Shown: positions 45,483 to 56,077 of the stretch, in pieces | Layout of the letters: each line of letters begins with the position of its first letter | How positions within the stretch are numbered: position 1 is the stretch's first letter | Origin: Pocillopora verrucosa | Lineage: Eukaryota > Cnidaria > Anthozoa > Scleractinia > Pocilloporidae | Direction: 5' to 3' | Length of the DNA stretch: 64,000 nucleotides | NCBI RefSeq assembly: GCF_036669915.1 | Contig: NC_089325.1 | Location: 16,656,718 to 16,720,717, forward strand | The notes under the pieces: model-generated | What the model was told of the DNA's origin: nothing | Databases searched by the model: none | The model's input: only the letters and a program-made list of their open reading frames with translations | Made by a program: the position numbers and the translations under genes

Positions 45483-45803
45483 ATGGTTGGAACGGATGAT
45501 GATGATATCGATCTTGGTATTGATCTTGAACTCTATCGATGTAAATTCTACAGTACAAACAACGAACTACAACACACTTATTTCCTCGTCGTACCTACAG
45601 ATAAAAACAATGCTAGCATCGACATCCATTACATTCCCCATGTTCAACCTATCGACGATGCAGTGAAACGTTGGACACAACAACCTTGGTTTTATCGCTC
45701 TGAAATCGAGAAATTTCAACTCATTTACCCCAAAGGAACTATTCCCGCATCAGGCTTCTACCCCTTCCGAAGATTGTGGACCGAGATGGCAAGAAGAAGG
45801 TGA
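45483..45803 (+). CDS. Polinton right-arm small protein B (paralogue 2)
   Basis: The 106-residue product shares with its upstream neighbour LDLELYRCKFY-like, YFLVVPTDKNNASIDIHY, DAVKRWTQQPWF and FRRLWTEM blocks. The strong conservation of VKRWTQQPWF between paralogues suggests purifying selection on a real protein family. Between them, 45388-45480, is a short spacer with a GAGTGACACC repeat. Function unknown. Confidence 0.6.
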   Translation: MVGTDDDDIDLGIDLELYRCKFYSTNNELQHTYFLVVPTDKNNASIDIHYIPHVQPIDDAVKRWTQQPWFYRSEIEKFQLIYPKGTIPASGFYPFRRLWTEMARRR

Positions 45804-45807
45804 AACC

Positions 45808-46050
45808 ATGACAAGGAGTCACCGAAGAACAAACTACAAAAAAACAAAAAAACTCATCAAAAAACTAAGAGATGACCGCTTTCATCTCGAAAAACATTAC
45901 CAAGAAAAAATCACCACGCTCACTATTCAACTTTTAGATAAAGAATATTATCTCAACTCCATTCTTAACTTTATGAAAGATTATTATCGTTCGCCTTGGG
46001 ATACCGCTGTATACAGAGGTTTCCGAAACATGTGTTTTAATAATCAATAA
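45808..46050 (+). CDS. Polinton right-arm coiled-coil protein
   Basis: The 80-residue ORF follows paralogue 2 by 4 bp. It is strongly basic and helical at the start (RTNYKKTKKLIKKLRDDRFH), with leucine heptads (LTIQLLDKEYYLNSIL) and an aromatic tail (YYRSPWDTAVYRGFRNM). It is the last gene before the right TIR. No known family; a small DNA-binding or structural protein is possible. Confidence 0.55.
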   Translation: MTRSHRRTNYKKTKKLIKKLRDDRFHLEKHYQEKITTLTIQLLDKEYYLNSILNFMKDYYRSPWDTAVYRGFRNMCFNNQ

Positions 46051-46128
46051 AAAACAGTTGAGAGATTTCTTTGTGTCGCATTGCTTTTTTTACTTAATTT
46101 TAAAAAAACCTTTCTTATCCACACGTAC

Positions 46129-46323
46129 ACAGATTCCTATCTCCTCGCGCTTGCAAACCCATTCCACACCCACACGCGCGCGCTCTTTTCACTCGGTACC
46201 AGGACCTCTAGGCAGCTCGTGACGTCATTTTTCAACGTGGCTTCCTGATTGGTCCATATCGGTCACATGGGCTATATACTTGATTCTTATTGGTTGGCGC
46301 TATACTGACTTTCTATTACTACT
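46129..46323 (-). repeat. Polinton right TIR (195 bp)
   Basis: Exact inverse of 36286-36480 except for one visible base. It ends CTTTCTATTACTACT and is followed by ATTAAG (46324-46329), the same hexamer as at 36280. Confidence 0.97.
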
Positions 46324-46379
46324 ATTAAGCTTTTTTTTATTTGTTCCAGTCTTGCCATAAACAAGACTTTCAGCATAAC

Positions 46380-47650
46380 TCACTATTTTTCCTCTTGAAT
46401 TCAAAGGGGAAAGAAATCTACATCTCCAGTTCCTTCTTCTTACAACGGTGGAATAATGCATCACAGAGAAATGCATCTGAAAAAGTCCTTCATTTTGTGT
46501 CAGGTAATAATGATTATTATGATAATAATACTTTTAAACATGCTTATAACATAGCATGCTTGCCCTATCTTAGTCCAAATCTTATTTAGGTCGTATTTTT
46601 ATCTCTAACTTCAACAAAGTCTCCAGTTATCAAGGAAAATGTCAAGAAAATTCTGGAATTGAGCTTCTTGAAGACACTCAAACTGACTGACCAAAAACAT
46701 TGCTTGACAACAACAATGAAACCAGGAAGGGTAGATCTAACTGGTGGCTAAATCTGTGGAATGATAATATTATGATTGCAAAAATGTACTATAATATTAA
46801 AGAGTCTCATGCTGTTACATCGATACTTTTTCGGTTTTTCCTTTTTTTTTGGTTCTTTATTTAGCTTTCTAATTTCTAAATTAAATCTGGAAAGTCATTG
46901 TTTTAGCCTTGCCCCCTTCTCCTTGGTATTTTTATCAACCCTGACTGGTTAACACATTGCACATCTTGATGTCATGATATCACAATTACAGCAAAGACAG
47001 TGAGAACATTTTATGAAGTCTTCAAAATGTTCAGCATAATGACGTGTTTTTCTGATGCTAATAATGTCTTTTTGGGCCATTAAAAAGAAAATATTTCTAT
47101 TTCATTTTTTATATTTTAATTCCTTGGGGGGAATTTCTATAATTTGAGTTTGTAAAATATTGTTTGAGTAAACGTAATTTATGTTTCAATTATCATATTT
47201 TTAAAACAGATCAGACATAGTTGAGATTCGTAGTAAGTGGGGCAGGACGGTAACAGTAATTTTGACACCTGAGGTGAAAAACAGCATCGACCTCCTCAAC
47301 AAGACAAGGAAAGCCGTGGGTATTCCAGATGAAAATCCATTTAATAGTTGCTAGGTCAAACAGACAGTCAAATTTGCTACGGAAGGCGACCCACCTCTGT
47401 CAAACCTTACAGAGATAGCCAGCACCAAACTCAGAAAGTATATGGCAACCATTTCCCAAGTAGTCTCTCTCAAAAGAACAGAGGTAGACCGACTAAGCAA
47501 GACACCTTGGTCATGAAATCCAAGTGCACGGAGACTTCTACTGTCTTCACGAATCTGCAGTTGAAATTTCCAAAGTGAGCAAGCTTCTTCTTACAGTCGG
47601 TCAAGGAAAAACAAGAAAGTTCACAAGGAAAACACTGGCAGAAAATGACT
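46380..47650 (+). pseudogene. Tyrosine-recombinase-like C-terminal gene remnant right of the Polinton
   Basis: From about 47219 the plus strand reads IVEIRSKWGRTVTVILTPEV, ENPFNS, then KLRKYMATISQVVSLKRTEVDRL. After a one-base shift near 47490 it reads RHLGHEIQVHGDFYCLHES and EISKVSKLLLTVGQG. Blocks like KLRKY...ARHLGH...FYRL are the R...LGH...Y pattern of tyrosine recombinases (Crypton-like) and occur in a large, unnamed cnidarian/fish gene family as I recall. A TAG (47353) and the frameshift kill it. Exon-like pieces at 46380-46505 (GT donor after TGTGTCAG) and 46620-46700 may belong to the same gene, whose 5' part could be the SET exons left of the Polinton. Confidence 0.55.
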
Positions 47651-48555
47651 GAAATGGTGAGTACAAAATTGTAGATGATTTCAATTTCATAACTAATTTC
47701 TCTTGTTCTTCTGTCTATATTGTTCTTGAGAGCCATAAACTACACATTTTTTTGTTCTTCACAAACACGTTTAAGCTGCTAACTATGTTAAAAAAGAGAG
47801 AGGAAAGATCGGTCACTTACCAAGTTGAACAACACTAGGAAGCGATCCTAGACCGTTTCATGCTTAGCTGCCAACCTCGTCCCAGGGTACATCGGTCACT
47901 TTTTCAAAATGGCGGCCACGCGTACGTAGATTCCCGTGCATGAGTGTACGAGGGGATATGCATGCTAAAACAATTACTTATGGGGACTACCAGCCATACT
48001 TATGGGGACATCCTAAAACAACTAGTTATGGGAATTACTTGCTATTCTTAAAGAGCTTATGACACGAATTTTTTTACGTAAATATTTAGCTTATCATATG
48101 TACAAACCAATTCCGATTGAAGAATAGTCCCAGACTTAAAACTCGGTTTTTTCGGGCCCTAAAGTGCTTTTGTCTTAAAAGTGTCCCGTGGACTGGTAAC
48201 GAATTAGCGGCTGATGACGTAGAAAACTGTGAAAACTCTCAGTCGACACCAAAATCCCTTTCACATCTCTCGCAATTTTGTATAAGTCAGCGCTGAAATA
48301 ATTTTGAAATAACGACCGATAGCGATGTCTACCTACCTTAAGTAAGCTCTACCGAGAGTTGTAATACATCGTACTCAAGTTATAAAGAAGAAATGAAAGT
48401 TGCGAGTACGGTTCAGCCCTAAGAAGGAGAACCGCGCTGCATCAAACGAAGATTTCTACGAAGACTGACAAAGGCAGTTTCCCACTTGCGTTGTTTAGGT
48501 CAAGATTAGAACAAAAATTCCCGTTACTGAATGTCTAGTTTGCTGCGCTTGTGTT
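47651..48555. other. Noncoding, with minisatellite words
   Basis: No supported gene. At 47975-48058 the word CTTATGGGGAC(T/A) is repeated (ACTTATGGGGACTACCAGCC, ACTTATGGGGACATCC), a family that returns at 50030-50160. Confidence 0.5.
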
Positions 48556-48843
48556 TTGTGGATAGCTCTGTTCGTTTCTGTTGCAATAACATTTTATTCC
48601 TTCCTCTCGGTCAGTGCTCTAGTGTTTCGTTGCTGTAGAGAAATTCCCTTGGTAAACCAAAAGCTAACTTTTGAAGAAAGAATCAGTTGTATCATGAGGC
48701 ACGATGATTTTCCACCGAGGAGTAATCGGGCAGTTCTACTGCAAGTTGCTCCTTCTCCCATAGATTGCAAAGGCAGAGGCTATGGTCACGGTCGTCGAGC
48801 AGGTCAAACCGAAAGGAAAACGAGTGAGTTTATAGTCATCTGA
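48556..48843 (+). CDS. Hypothetical 95-residue ORF with possible signal anchor
   Basis: The N-terminus is hydrophobic (MWIALFVSVAITFYSFLSVSALVF, signal peptide or anchor) followed by a basic, Pro-rich body. I recognise no family. It could be a first exon of a host gene, since GTGAGT-like sequence follows the KT codons near 48823, but nothing downstream supports this. Confidence 0.25.
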   Translation: MWIALFVSVAITFYSFLSVSALVFRCCREIPLVNQKLTFEERISCIMRHDDFPPRSNRAVLLQVAPSPIDCKGRGYGHGRRAGQTERKTSEFIVI

Positions 48844-50029
48844 TTCAAGCTAATCTCATAAAGGCATTTTAATAGAAAAAAACCTTATTTAGTTTAAGTG
48901 CAGCATTACCATATGACCCATTCCGCACAAAGGAAATAACTGACATCAGTATTATTAATGAATATTTCGTACGCATCGACTTTCATACGGCACTTGAATT
49001 CGTTACCATCTAATTCAATAAAATTTGTGTTTCCTTATTTATATCGTTGCGGTGCTGTTATCCCAATGAAATTGCTAATATTGCTACTTTCGGTTTCTTG
49101 AGGGTAGGGGGGAATTGATAGCTCGTGAGATGGACTTTCGGAAACCTAGGTTAGGAGAATACACGGCCCCTTTAAGCTTGTTTTTATGCCAGTATCCGTC
49201 AGAGGTTGCGCACTGTTCACGCAACAGGATATCGGTCAGCTCAGGAAAGGGCTTGAACTTCATTACAATTGATGTAAATCTTTTATCAAAATACGATGGA
49301 AACTACAATTGGTATGATATTCATACGATAAGAAAAGCGCAAACGTAGTCATGTGGAAAGACAAAAAGTGTGAGTACATCTCAAGCGCGTGAAATTAACA
49401 TCAAGAAGGAGCTCACCACTTTTCATTTGCGAAATGTCAGCCGGAAAGAATGTTGAACAATCGTGTATAGTGTGGAAACAGGGCCCTTAATCAGCATTCG
49501 TTTTAGCTGAATTCATCGGTTATCTTACCCTGATTTGTGGTATGTGTTCGCAACAGGCGTCTTCGAAGCCGGTACGGAGAATAAGGCCGACGACATTAAA
49601 GAGTAGAATCTCCTCGATGTCGACGATCGAAAGCGTCCATTTTGGCCATAAAGCTACATCATTTGGAAAGTAATGTATATAAATGCCCGGTTTATGTGTA
49701 TTATTCTTGAAGCGAACATCATTTGGCGCTCCAGCCACGCACTATGTTCGTCCTCTCTTTTACATTTCTCCTTTCTCCACCATAATTGCTTACGCGTCCT
49801 CACAGTTTTCTACGTCACAGCTAAACATCGTTTTGGCCGCTCGCTTAATGGCGACACTTTTTGGCCGCCAAATCGTACTTTCAATACACAAAAAAATTGG
49901 TCAAGGAGAACTCGCTAAGCGCTATGGTTAATGATCTCTAATTTTAAATACAGCTATCAACCAGAAAATGCAAAATAAAAAATTTCAAAATTTCGTGTCA
50001 TAGGCACTTTAAAGGGAAAAGCTCTACAT
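48844..50029. other. Noncoding spacer
   Basis: I see no supported gene; overlapping frames at 49670-49930 show no motif. Confidence 0.4.
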
Positions 50030-50186
50030 AGCTACTAATGGGGACTACTTGCCGTACTTATGGTGACATGCTAACACGCAACTACTTATGGGGACTACTT
50101 GCCATTCTTGTGGCGACATGCTAATACACAGTTATTTACGGGGACTACTTGCAAAGAAATCAACCCCCCCCCCCCCCCCCCCCCCC
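50030..50186. repeat. GGGGACTACTTGCC minisatellite and poly-C run
   Basis: Three copies of a roughly 55-bp unit (ACTTATGGGGACTACTTGCC ... GACATGCTAA) end in a C homopolymer at about 50164-50186. The same unit is present at 47975-48058, about 2 kb upstream. Confidence 0.65.
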
Positions 50187-52315
50187 GAAAAACGCAGCAG
50201 TCACATGGACATGGAAAATGAGGACCGGGGAATGTCAAAGTCAAAGAGTAAGTAGAGAAAATGTTATAATTATAAGAGGAGTCAGTTTTAGCTGAAAGCT
50301 TACTTGTTATGCTTATTTTGATTTTCTTTACAGAGTAAGATGCCTATATTTTATGTACAGAAGAAGAGAAGGAGGCAGTCTTTAAGCACCCTAGTTCATT
50401 TTTTCCCCACCCTTAATGACAACCCTTAATACCTTGCTAAAATTCAACCTCGATCGCTGCAAGGAAAACGAAAAATAGTAATTCATGATAATTATGAGCT
50501 AAGGGTTATATCCAGAATTTTTACGGTTTTTAAGTCTCTTACACTTGATCATCGATAATTCCAGAGGTGGATTTTAGTATACACTAACTAAGAGTGCTTC
50601 ATTTCTGGAGTATAAGCAAAAACAATGAGAGAGTTTTGCATAATGATTTTAACAAAAAAGACTGATAACTAAAGTGGTTGAATTGAACTGTTATTGAGCA
50701 AGCATTGTGAAACCAACATCAGAGGGTTGCGCAAACAAACTACGTCTTAAGTTAAATTTTAGTTGCCCATTAGCATACAATTTTATTGCCAATCTCACTA
50801 AAAAGATGTCTGCAACATGGGATGCAGAATATCTGCTCTACTCACTAGTGAGTGGCTTTGGTTGATAACTCTCCTGTGACAGTTAAATAGACATCGCTGC
50901 TTAAAATTATATTAAAGTGTTACAGTTACATTAACTTCAAACTTCTCTTGCCTTCTTTTTTTGTGAAAAGCCACCTGAAGTTCCAAGATTATGAGGAGGG
51001 CTTACCAGTCTGGCCTATATATATGCTACGTGTAGGATGGAAGCCAATGTTAACTAAGTTCCAATTACTAGATCCTTTTTTTTCTTTTATAAGAACCTTT
51101 TTTAATAGGAACGTTCAGGCTGAGATTAGCCCAAATTTTTAAAACATTCTTAGAACATACCCAGGCTGAGAGTCAGTTGAGAACTTTTTTCATTTTGCTC
51201 ATCTTTTTTATCTTTTTTTTATGAGAAGAATAAATGAAGGCAAAAGAAATGTTAAGCTGTGGTCAAACAGGACAATAAACTCAAATACTTAAGAATGCGG
51301 TTTTCATTGTTGTACGATAAACTGAAGAACAACTCAGATTATGGTCGAATTTAGTCCGTAATAATAAAAGTTTCAGAACATCTTGAGAAAGTTTTCAGAC
51401 TCAAATTGCATAAAAAAGAACGTTCAACCTCAGCCCCCGAATTAGACGTTAAAAAAAAGGGTGTGTTACCAAAATGAAACCCATTGTAGTGCTCAACTTG
51501 TATTTGTCAAGTATTGCCTTTCCTCCAGTTGGCCAATATCATGGGTTTTTTTTATACACCAAACTGAAAAGCTATCTCTTAATCAAAGAAGCTGAATTCA
51601 GAAAGCTTTTACAATAAATATTTTTGTGCCCTTTTCCTAAAATTATTACTGTCGAGTTGGTGTTATTTAAAGCGTGGCCGTTGGACTTTTGTTGTAAACA
51701 TTACAGGATTCGAGTTATATCAACTGTCTCTTGCCTTCTTCACAGAAAGATACCCGCAGGTTTGAGTTTCGAATTTGAAAGATAAAGATTAGGTCTTCCC
51801 TGCAAAGAGTATTTTATCCCAAATTGAAGGGTCACTTTTGAGATTTTTTCAGTTGGGCTTCCTTAAGTCGCAGTCATCCTTTATTGTAGGCATGCTATGC
51901 ATGCAAAAGTTATTTCTTTGGATGGATAAGTTCAGGTGGGACACTAAGTGACTGACGTTTTCATTTTTGTAAAAAGAGAAAAAGTATTAACTTCAAAAGA
52001 TTCCGACAAAAATTTCTTTCAATGGAGAGCAAAAAAGACCCATCCAATTTATCTGAAATGAATTTAGACTCAGGTGTTTTTCTGGTCTATTGTCACTGGT
52101 GTCTGAATAGTTTTAAGCAACACTAAACTGCATTGGTGTCACACTTGCGGTAGTCTCCGTCGCAGCCGTTGTTTAGTCTCGCCACGCAGTGCAATCTCTC
52201 TCCCATTGCAAGACCAAACAACGACTGCAAAGGCGATTACGCTAACAGGCCTTCATTATTAATATTTAATCACGAAGGTTTTATTCCGCTGCAGGAAAGT
52301 ACCAGGCCTTCAGCA
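50187..52315. other. Noncoding stretch
   Basis: No supported gene and no strong repeat. The frame at 50948-51142 has no recognisable motif. Confidence 0.5.
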
Positions 52316-52649
52316 AAACTTCTTTGCCTTCTCCAGCAAAAGGAGAGGTGGTCCTCATAAGAGGGGTGTGGAAACAGAGACCCCATAAGTTAGGTAAGTA
52401 TGTCCTCACAAGTCTTATATTAAAAGTAGTACCCACAAGTAGGCAAAGTTGAGTAATGGACAGGTCCCCATAAGGAAGTCCCCACAAGAAAAATTGAAAT
52501 TTCCTCAATTCTAATCAAGTGTATAAAGAGTAAGGCAAACAAGCTATCAAACATCGTAGTTTTTATTTTGATACTGCCAGCAGAAGGGGGGGTCTCCGCA
52601 AGCGGTGTGTGTAAACACAGTCCTCACAAGTTGCCAAAGGTGCGTATGG

Positions 52650-52730
<81 letters not shown>

Positions 52731-52745
52731 TGTGTGTGTGTGTGT
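52316..52745. repeat. GTCCTCATAAG/GTCCCCACAAG MITE-like repeat with (TG)n/(TGCG)n microsatellite
   Basis: Words GTCCTCATAAG, GTCCTCACAAG, GTCCCCATAAGG and CCCACAAG recur at 52330-52630. A TG run and a TGCG tetranucleotide array at about 52646-52745 follow. The Cys/Val/Arg-rich open frame across the microsatellite is translated repeat. Confidence 0.6.
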
Positions 52746-52904
52746 ATGAAAATAAAATTTCTTTCCCGGTTATTAAAATAGGTTCACGCTCTCAGAATTT
52801 GTTATTATTATGAAAATAATTGAGGTAGCCGGAGAGTGTCTGACACATGATCCCAATTCTGTTATTTCTTTGGTACAATGTTTTGACTCCGATTTATAGT
52901 TAGT

Positions 52905-53158
52905 CGGAGACACGGTGGCCTAGTGGTTAGCGCGCTGGACTCCGGATCCAGAGGTCCGGGTTCGAGCCCTGGCCAGGTCATTGTGTTGTGTTCTTGGGCA
53001 AGACACTTTACTCCATAGTGCTTCTCTCCACCCAGGAGTATAAATGGGTACCAGCAAACTGTCAGGGAAACCTGACAATAGTTGCTTCATGCTACGGAAA
53101 CTGGGATAAGCTCTGGCAGTCATGGGCCACTAGGCTTGTAAGACTAAGCCACGACCAA
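52905..53158 (+). mobile_element. tRNA-derived SINE
   Basis: Bases 52909-52979 form a tRNA-like head with an A-box-like TGGCCTAGTGG, anticodon arm CTGGA-CTCCGGA-TCCAG (anticodon CCG) and a B box GGTTCGAGCCC. A body with TTCTTGGGCAAGACACTTTA, common in metazoan SINEs, and TATAAATGGGTACC follows. The acceptor stem is mismatched, so it is a SINE promoter rather than a working tRNA-Arg gene. The 3' end lies near the stop codon of the neighbouring transposase-like gene. Confidence 0.75.
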
Positions 53159-53159
53159 G

Positions 53160-55623
53160 TTAAGACAAGTACTTCAAACACTCTCTAGTAGGCTTTCCCT
53201 CCGCAACAGACTTCTTGATCTCATCCATGAATTTATGACCACATAAGAAACATTTGTCGTCGTGTTCACCTTTGGAAAACCCACAGGAGCAAAAGTGTTG
53301 TGCATCTGTGGTAATGCGATTGTGGATGAGGCTGTCTCTTGATTGATGATATGTCAAGAGAGATGGCTGGCGGAGAGGGAGCCAAAGTTTACTGATGTAA
53401 TCATGCCTGAATACCTGATTCCAGCGGTCTTTATAAAGGCTGTTTCTTGCATAGCTGGCAATTTGAACATGCTTGGCTTCCCTCCCTTGCATGGTGTTCA
53501 CTCCTAATCCAGTTTCATATTTCTCAAATACCCACTGGGTGTGAACTGGGACCAAATGTCCAATGCTCCAAACTGTCCCTGATACAGTGCCTGTGAAGAG
53601 TGTGACTGCTGTGAAGTAATCCCGAGCTAAGACTTTGAGTTCATCAATGGCTGGCTGAGTAATGTGGTACATTGAAAAAATGGAGGCACAATCTCTGAGC
53701 TTCATTGCAATGAAAACAATGAACAAAAGTTTCATAAGCAATTTGGGATCATCTGAATCCCCCCTGATGGCATTCACAAGGTACATAAACCCATGCAAAA
53801 TAAGTCTTGAGTCCTTTCCAGTCAGTCTGTAAGAAAAGTCTTTGTCCTTAGACCTATCTTCCAGCATCCACTTTCCTAGCTGCTTTTTCAAACGTCCAGC
53901 TTTTACATCACACTCTAGTGCCTTCATGTACCTTGACATTGCACATGCTGGGGATAGGTCTGATAGGCTGGAGATCTTCTGTGGGAGGTTACTTGAAGAA
54001 ATTGCTAGGTTTAATAGCATTGTGTAAATGCTGTACCCCATTGTTTTTAAGGTGAAGGGGCTCTACAACCTCTTTATCACACAACTTTCCAATCAGTGGC
54101 TGAAATTCCTGCCTTGATTTATTACTGGCAATAAATTTGGTGATTTTTGTTCTTTTTGTTGAGGCTGCAAGGCTGGAGGGAAGCTTTGCCTTAAAACTTT
54201 CTACCTGTTTGGCAATGTTTAATCTATCTTTGTATGGCCATGGTTTCCACTTGCAATCATTCATTAGCCCAAATTTTCCATTCAGTGTAACACAGTCCTC
54301 TTTTGATACATTTGCAAAGCTGGAAAAATAAGTGGCAGCATTGTTAAGTTCCCCATTAAGGAAAGCCAGAAATTTCATGTCTGAGGGAACCAGTTCAAAA
54401 GTGAAGGTTACTTGCTTCTCTGACACTGTATATGTTTTCTTCTCAATTGCTTCAATCTTGGAGGTTAATTGCAGAGTAAATTGCTCTACACATGGGTGGT
54501 CTTCTTTGCAGTTGGCACCAAATAAAAGAAAATTGTCATTTGGGCTAGCCACTCTTGGCCCAACATTTAAGAAACTCACCAACCAGGACATTGACTCATC
54601 CCACTTCCCAAAGGGTGCTCCATCCCCCCCAATTGCCACTTTAAAGGATCCTTCTTTGTGACCAAACCAATTAAGTTTGTCATTGTCCTTTCTAAATTCA
54701 TTTGTTTCAAAGTAAAATTGACTAAGCATAATTAGCATTGTCTCTAAGTCTCTGTAGACCCCATCAACTCGTTGATCCCTGGGTAAGGTAGTGCACAGTG
54801 TTTCTCTCACTGACAAGGTCTCTCCAACATTGATTTCTTCAATTTTGTGCATGAGAGCACTGTAAGCAAGTGGCCTTGGAATGGGAACTCCAAAGCCAAA
54901 TTTGATTCTCTCCCTTGAAAGATAACCTTTCATGGTTCTTTTCCCAGTATGTCTCATAACCATTGCTGATCTCCCCTGCTGGTATTTTACTTTTCCAATG
55001 ATCCCCCCTGCATACAGTAGAGATAAGGAACGGATGAAATTTTCATTGCTTTCCTCGTACTCCTTCGCTTGAGCATTTATTTTCGTCGCAGCTGCCCTTT
55101 TAAGCTTTTTAGAAGAATCGAAATATTTAGAAATATCAGCCATTTTGCCATATTTGAGAACAGTGGAAAACATTCCATCAAGAGCAGGAGTTCTATCTTC
55201 CACGGAACCTCCGTTCACCTCTGAAGCAGCAATCAGGGTCTCTAATTGCCTTCTGTGGGCACTTCGTCTCGGTAAATTTAATTTACCCTCTCCAGTGAGT
55301 TCAGTTGGGCTTTTTTTCCTACTTGTAGAAGTGTTTTGCAAGATTTCAAATGCTGTCGCACGGCTTTGAGTTGGCGGGGTCACCTCAAGCTCAAGCTGAT
55401 CCACACATTCTCGTATTTTCTCGCCATTTTTTTGTAGGCGCTCTAACTTTTTTCTCAGAGCAGAGAGCTCTTTACTCTTTGACAGATACTCTTTTCGAAG
55501 GGTAGCCCTTTCTCTAGCTAGTTCAGCTACAGGGAATCGTTTCTTCTGCGAAAATGCAAGCGATCTCCGAGGGGTTCTTCTCTTCTTACTTCCCATTGCC
55601 CGATCGCCACGGTCATGGGCCAC
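53160..55623 (-). pseudogene. Large probable transposase of the 49-kb element, one frameshift
   Basis: Two overlapping minus frames (55623-53989 and 54041-53160) make one gene of about 820 residues, with a shift near 53990. N-terminal: basic (KKRRTPRRSLAFSQKKR) and coiled coil (LSKSKELSALRKKLERLQ). Middle: VAIGGDGAPFGKWDES with an Asp-rich core, SWLVSFLNVGPRVAS and LLFGANCKEDH. The C-terminal frame has TGLGVNTMQGREAKHVQIA (a conserved Glu) and a Cys cluster, CSCGFSKGEHDDKCFLCGH. The order Asp, Asp, Glu fits a DDE-type transposase, but I cannot name the superfamily; the family is widespread in cnidarians as I recall. Start could be Met 55596 (MGSKKRR). It faces inward from the right TIR. Confidence 0.6.
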
Positions 55624-56077
55624 AGGCTATTTCCTTTCAATTAAAATTGAGTATTTTTGTTACAAATTTTTACACATATAAAAGCAAAATTATGACCGCT
55701 CAACTCGAAATTATAAACGATCAATATCTCTTCTGTGGTTCTACCGTTTCCTTTTTGAGCAAAACGAGTGCTTTAACATTATTTACCTCCGTTTTTGAAG
55801 TCGACTGAAGACTTATATTTGTAACTGCGATCGTTCTTTGGAGCCCTGTGTTCACTACGAATGCAAAAATCAAGAAATATGGACAAAGTCGATGAATCAG
55901 ATATCAAACTAAAGCTTGAAAGGAATAGATTTTATTTTTTAGCGCCAAACGTTTGTTTTCATTACAAGTCTCCCGCAAACAGGCAAAATAGATGACTCCC
56001 CGGGTCCCTCTGAGTCGCCATGAAAATGGCCGAGCGAAATTTGGCCTTAAAAGGACTGGAATCTAGTGGACATTTCC
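55624..56077. other. Upstream region of the probable transposase, inside the right TIR
   Basis: Holds the presumed promoter. A short minus-strand ATG at 56022 (GGCCATTTTCATGGCGACTC) mirrors the AAATGGCG start of the left-end gene but stops after a dozen or so codons. It could be a first exon or an upstream ORF. Confidence 0.4.

Larger units (their letters stand above)
36286..46323. mobile_element. Polinton/Maverick, 10,038 bp, internally deleted, with intact ends
   Basis: The ends are 195-bp inverted repeats starting AGTAGTAATAGAAAG, flanked by ATTAAG at 36280-36285 and 46324-46329. AG...CT ends and a 6-bp duplication are Polinton hallmarks. Inside are protein-primed polymerase B, adenovirus-type protease, a packaging ATPase, a capsid fragment and small structural-like genes in two divergent clusters. 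It is short for the group (usually about 15-20 kb). No retrovirus-type integrase is seen, and the polymerase and capsid genes are both cut at their N-terminal ends around 42017-42718. It could have moved only with help from a complete relative. Downstream genes are open, so insertion is probably recent compared with the surrounding decay. Confidence 0.95.

Noticed and set aside
36286..46323. Polinton integrase
   Set aside because: I looked in both gene clusters for an HHCC-DDE integrase and found none; the open frames are otherwise accounted for.
48556..48843. Secreted host protein
   Set aside because: Kept only as a low-confidence ORF: the hydrophobic start is suggestive, but there are no downstream exons or motifs.
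52568..52813. Cys/Val/Arg-rich protein
   Set aside because: Translation of a TG/TGCG microsatellite.
52909..52979. tRNA-Arg(CCG) gene
   Set aside because: The A and B boxes are good, but the acceptor stem is mismatched and a typical SINE body follows, so it is annotated as a SINE.
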